NCBI GenBank assembly: GCA_937898095.1
Contig: CALDKR010000135.1
Span: 1-6,817, forward strand
Length of the DNA stretch: 6,817 nt
Direction: 5' to 3'
Source of the DNA: an uncultured Rhodoluna sp.
GTDB lineage: Bacteria; Actinomycetota; Actinomycetes; Actinomycetales; Microbacteriaceae
The translations under genes were made by a program, and so were the position numbers. This document shows positions 1 to 6,000 of this stretch, one piece after another. Position 1 is the first letter of the stretch; each line of letters starts with the position of its first letter. Under the pieces are notes generated by a model. It saw only the letters and a program-made list of their open reading frames with translations. It was not told where the DNA came from and did no database searches.

Positions 1-5
1 GAAAC

Positions 6-20
6 TGAGTTGAAAACTCA
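6..20 (-). other. Small inverted repeat overlapping the stop codon
   Basis: TGAGTT at 6-11 and AACTCA at 15-20 form a perfect 6-bp stem with a 3-base loop. In the gene strand the stem begins with the TGA stop itself. The stem is A/T-rich and short, and only GTTTC follows before the window ends. It may be part of a terminator, but it is too weak to call one. Confidence 0.3.
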
Positions 21-3000
21 CTCGCCGTCAACGTTTAGCGTGCGGTCAAAAGAAGCCGAGGTCGAGGCCACTTCGATCTTGCCATTCACATCGAACTGCG
101 CCTTGAATTCATCGTTGATGATGTTGGCATTGACGTCGGTGCCGCCGGCGCTGTTAAAGGTCACGCCCCATGGTGCATAAAGTCCACGGTGGCCCGCTGT
201 CACGTTGGTGGTTTTCGCATTCACCACAATTGCGTCATCGGCGGTGTTGGTCGAAATGACCTTGGTGAAATATTGCTGAGGCGGTGGGTTGGTGCCCCAG
301 GCGCTGAACTCAATTGCGGCAGCATTTGCTGTCACAGCGCCGTTGGTCTGGCGACCCACGCCGTCGAGCAGAATCTTTCCGCCTCCAGCGTTAATCTGAG
401 TTCCGCCACCTATCGCTGTTGTTCCATTGACGTTTGATGCGATGGCGACAATTCCCATTGATGCATAACCAGCAACGTTAGTTGATGGGGTCGATTGACC
501 GCGAACGGTAATTTTTCCACCGGCTGAAAGTAGTTTGGTCTGATAGCTCAACGCAGTTGATGAGGTTCCAATCATTACGCCAGATTGATAACCGTCGCCA
601 ACTGCAGTGCTTCCGGTGAAGCCATAGAAGCTGTTGGTTCCATAACCAGATGCATATCCGGCAGGCACGCGGGCATTGTCGGTCGCGGCTAGGCCACCAC
701 CGATCGTGATGTCTCCTCCGCCGGTTGCAATCGCAACGCCGTTTTCAACGTGAGTGTTCAAGTTGGTGCCGTTATAGATTCCAGCCGCACCCAGGCCGTT
801 GTTGTCAGCGTCACTCCAAATTGTGATTGGTGTGCCATTGGTGAAGAGTTGCGACGATGTCGTGCTGTTGACTGCTGCCGGGCAAACAACCTGTGTGCCG
901 GTTCCGTTAATGTATGTCGTTCCTGGGCCCGGGACAATCACGTTGCCACTGCCTTTTAGCAAGATTCCGTTTGTGCCCGTGGTTGACCTAATGTCACCAC
1001 AAACCGCCACCTCGCCACCGAACACTTCAATGTCGCCGTTTACGGTTTGCGTTCCGGCAAGCATGGTGCGATAGGTCTGAGCTGTTGTTCCCGAGTCTTT
1101 GCCAACGCGAAGACCGCTAATGCCACCGGCGTTTGAGTTCCAGGTGGTGTTGGCCGCGAATGCGTTGCCCTTTGGTTCGACAACAACAGCGCCAGAGGTG
1201 TTAATCGCCAGGTTAGAAGCAGTTGCCGGCGTGATGATTGTGTCGCCAACGATGTTGATGTTGGCTGCAGAACTGCTGGTGACCAAACTGTCGACACAAA
1301 TGTTGGTGTTGCAATAGCCAAGAACTACCTGGCGCTCGCCATAGTATGCACCGGCGCCGTTGAGCTGCACTCCTCGAGTGCCGCCATCGATCAAGATCGG
1401 ACCATTCTTAGAAAGCACACCGATTCCTTGAAGCTCGACGCCATATTCCGGTGAGTTCGCTGGGTTGGTTCCGATAATTGAGATTCCGCCGGGGCCGGTT
1501 GCCTGAATCAAGTTGTCGTTGGCATTCAGACCCCAATAGGTTCTGATGCCCGAGTCACTAACATAGGCCGTTGATCCATTGAGTGAAATCGCTGGCTCAG
1601 TTGATGAACCGCCATTTGAAATCAAACGCATCTTGCCGTTTGATCCCCACATGGTCTCAATGCCCCAACCAGCATTTGACGCAGAACCGGTGATTGAAAT
1701 CTTGCCGTTGCCCGAGTTGATGGTTTGTGCTGGCCACATTGAAACACCGGCATATCCGGTTGCCGAATAGTTCACTTTTCCGTTGACAATTACGTCACCG
1801 CCACCGGTCCAGATAGTTTGAGTTTGAGTTTGCGAGCCCAACCAAACACCCGATGTCGCTTCGGTTGAGGTGGCAAATCCGGTTGGCTCGGTGCCAGCGC
1901 TATTGGCTGCACCACCGGCAATAATCACGCGACCACCACCGGTTGCACCAGCAGTTGAATATGCTGCGGCTGTGGTGGTGATGTTGTTGGCATTTTGCAT
2001 TTGAATGCGGCCCTGGCCGCTTACATCAGAGTCTGACCAAAGAATCACGTCACCGCGATTGGTTTTCAAACTGAATGCCGAACCGAAATAAATATTTGAG
2101 CTTGCCTTTACCTTTATCGGCTGGCTGGCTGCATTCGTGGTCAAGTTTCCATAGATGTTGACAGTTGAGCCATAAATCTCGATGTCACCAGACATAGCAT
2201 TGACGTTTCCGCTAACCAAAATGTCGTTTATTTGGTTTGTGGTTCCCTTGTCGTTTCCGATAGTGAAGCTGGCAGGGCCCTTCGTTGCGTCAGAGATGTC
2301 CATTCCGTAGTGATAGACGACTACCGAACCAGTGAACAAACCGTTGGCCGCACTCGGCTTGAATGACACATCGCCGGTTGTGTATAGATACAGATAGTTG
2401 TTTGAACCGTAAGAGCTGAAACGGCCGCCAATGAACCTAATGTTTGCAGCAGAGCGAGCTGTGCCGCTGTAGGCCCAGTCATAGGTCAGGTTATTGACGT
2501 CACCGATGATGACACCGCCAATTCCGTTGCCGGCATATCCAGAAGTTCTAACGCCGGCAGTGCCGCCATCGACCTTGATTTCGCCGACCTTTGAGAAGAT
2601 TCCGGCGCCATTTAGCTCAACACCGTAATAGCTGTTGCCTGTGTGAGCTGAGGTGCCGGCGATTTCAACGCCACCGGTGCCAACGGCTTGAAGGTTCGTG
2701 TTAGCCCAGGTGTTGTTGTAGTAGCCCATGTCAACACCAGGCGCGTTTGAGCCGGCCAGGCCGGTGATCTTGATAGCCGAATCTGCGCCGTTATAGGCCG
2801 AGGTGTATTGGTTGTATGCACTCCACGAACCGTGAGCCAATTGAACACCTGCGTTATAGGCAGCGTTCGAACCGCTTGCATCACCATAAATTTCAAGCTG
2901 ACCTGCACCGGCATGCATTGATCCGCTGTAATAAATCATTACGCCACCCCACCAGCTGGTAGGAGAGTTTGATTTTCCTCGGATGGTCAGATTGCCGCCG

Positions 3001-6000
3001 CCTGAGACCAGGTTGGTTGAACCTTGAATGCGCACGCCGGCCATTGAAATGTTGTTTGGCGCAAAAGCATTTCCGGCAGGCATATCGGCGTTGCTCGAAC
3101 TGGCCAAACCGCCGGCCAATGTGATTGTGGCGGCACTGTCACTATATGTGGCTGAGGTTGCAATTGCTTTGCTTGTTGGTGCAGCGGCGCCGTTTGCGCT
3201 GTTGATGGTGACCGAGCTGCCGATGTCGATGTAGCCGTTGGCAGTGGTTGAGTTGTTGACGTTTGACCAGAACGTGATCGGGCCATAGTTAGTTCTGAAA
3301 ATCTCACTGGCGGCAGTGGTGATGTAGGTGCCTGATTTGACCAATAGCTGCTGGTGCAAATTGTTCACATAAATGTAGCCATTTAGGTTGACGTAGCTCG
3401 AGCCAGCAGCGGTAATGCGAACCTCGTTACCTGCGGTCATTGTTGAATTGAGCGAAATCGGGCCGCTGGTCGAGTTCTCGATAGTCACGGCTCCGGTGGC
3501 GGTCAGCGTCGCACTGCCTCCAATGTTCACACCCGTGTCTGCCTTGATTACAAAAGGCGATTTCACGCCTGCGGCCGTATTTACGGTTGACATTGGGTAG
3601 TAGACAGTCACATAGCGACCGAAAATGTTTACCGCACCGGCATAAGTTTGAGTTCCGTGCAAATAGATGTCATTGGTGTGCGCGGTTGAGCCCAAGTCTT
3701 CGCCGATGGTCAAGCTTGCCGGGTTCAAATATGTTGTTGCATACCAATAGACCGGCGCACGGAACTGATTTGCATTCGCACCGGTTGTGGTCGCTGGCTT
3801 GATAGAGATATTTCCAGTGGTATAAAGCTGCGTGTCGGTGACGCCAACGCTCGCGTTGAAGCGGTCGCCGATGAACTTAACGTTGGCAGCCGCACGGTTT
3901 GCCGAGTCGTAGTTCCAGTCGATTGAAGCGTTTGGATAGTCGCCCAAAATTGTGTAGCCACGGTAGTTCACATACTGGTCTGAGTAGTAGTAGCCAGACA
4001 TGCGAACGCCCGAGTAGCCACCGTTGATCACGATGTCACCAGTGCGCGAGAACAGGCCGGCGCCATTTAGTTCGACACCATAGTCCGAGGTGGTGGTGCC
4101 CGGATTACTGCCGTTGAATTCAATTCCGGCAGTGCCCAGGGTTTGAATTGTTGGGCTGCCACCCGAATACGAATAGCCGTGATAACTAGCGTCGATGCCC
4201 GGTGCGTTGGCGCCAGCGATTCCGGTCACCTTGATTGCTGGGCCAGTGCCGCTGTATGCCGAGACATAGCGAGCGGCGCCACCCCATGCACCGTGCTGCA
4301 GCTGAACTCCGGCGGCCCAGTCGGCCGTGGTTCCAGAAGAATCACCGTCGATAATGATGCGGCCAGTTCCTGCGTTGGCATTGATGCCGTAGCGAATCAG
4401 AATGCCGCCCCACCAAGCGCTGGCTGAGTTTGATTTTCCGCGGATAGTCAGATCGCCGCCGCCAGTGAATATCGTGGTGTTTGTGTTCAGGTGAACACCT
4501 GACATGCCAACGCCTGATGGCGCAAAGGCATAGCCGGCCGGAACGTCTGGGTTTGTAGAGTCTGCCACTCCACCACCGAAAGTGATGTCTCCGGTGTCGA
4601 CACTTGCAGCCGCTGCGGTCGAAGTCGCCTTGTTGGTTGGCTGAGCAGTTCCGTTGGCTGAGTTGAAATTGTTCGAGCCAGCGATGTCTACATATCCGTT
4701 ATTGACCGTCGACATTGCCGAATTTGACCAGAATGTGATCGGCCCATAGTTGGTCTGATATGCCCGCGATGCATAGCTATAAATAGTGCGGCTGGCCTTG
4801 ACTAAAATCTGGGCGCCCGAGGCTGTGCTGGTGAGATTAGCATTCAAACCGATGGTGCCCGAGAAAATCTTGATTGGGCCGGCCGCCACCTGTGGCGCAG
4901 CAACATACATGTCGGCGGTTGAATCGCGCGTGCCTTGATCGGCACCAATTCGAATTGAGCTTGGGCGCTGAGTCGAGATAGAACCGGTGGTCACAACCCA
5001 GTTCGACCCCTCTGACCAGTTGGTTGTGGCAATTGGCTCGGCGACGACAGCACCGGTGGTGTTGATATAGGTGGTTCCCTCGTCGGTCTTGATGCGGTCG
5101 GCATCGATGTTGACGTCAGCCGAGCTCGTTGCGACAAGCGCTGAACCCGATCGCGAACCGATGTGAGTGTTGTTATAACCACCGTAGGCAAGGCGAACAC
5201 CGCGAGTGCCACCATTCAGATTGATTGCACCGCTGCTCGACAGCACCTGGGTGCGACCCAGAATCATTCCCCAGTAGCTGGTGGTTCCTGAGGTGGTTGC
5301 GTTGATATCAATGCTGCCGCCGCCAGTCGCAGCAACCACGGCTCCCCAGCCGTCGCCGGTGCCTTGGAACATTTCAAGACCCCAACCCTTGGCTGAGTTG
5401 GCGTTGATTGTGATTGCTGAATCGGTGGCTTTGCTAGAGCGAATTGTGGTGTTCTCGTTATAGCTGTTTGCGCCCTCTGCAATGGCAACTGCAGTGTAGG
5501 CACCGGCATTGGTGTTGCGGCCGTCAATCAAAATCGATCCGTTGCCCGAGTTGATTGTGGTTCCTGTCCATATCTCAACTCCGCGGTTTACCTGAGCAGT
5601 TGCGCCACGCAGCACGATATCGCCACCGCCCGAATAAATCGGGTTCAAGCGGCCGATTACCAAGCCGCGGTTATCGGTGGCATTGCCGGCAGCGTATCCG
5701 GTCGGATACCCTTGGGCATCCATCGTGCTGCCGCCGGCCATGGTGATTCGGCCGCCGCCAGTAAGCTGGCTGGTCGAGCCATTTGCAGTGTTCGCGATGG
5801 CATAGCTTCCGAAATACAAATAGCCCGAGCCGTTGCCGTCAGAGTCGGTCCAAATGGTCAGCGGTCCGTTGTTGGTCTGGAAAATCTGCGAGTTTGCCGC
5901 GGCCGAACTTGTGCCATTCGGGGCACTGAAATTTTCGGTGGTCTTGAAGGTCATTGCTGCGCCGGCCAAAGTCGACTTGAAACCGTATCCATTGTTAACT

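Noticed and set aside
279..287. Pro-Pro-Pro codons that could stall ribosomes (EF-P dependent)
   Set aside because: A single PPP in more than 2,000 residues is ordinary, and nothing nearby suggests regulation by stalling.
5822..5852. RTX-type calcium nonapeptide repeats near DSDGNGSG
   Set aside because: The GGxGxDxUx pattern is not repeated in tandem. Only a single acidic turn per long module is present, so a type I secreted RTX protein is not supported.
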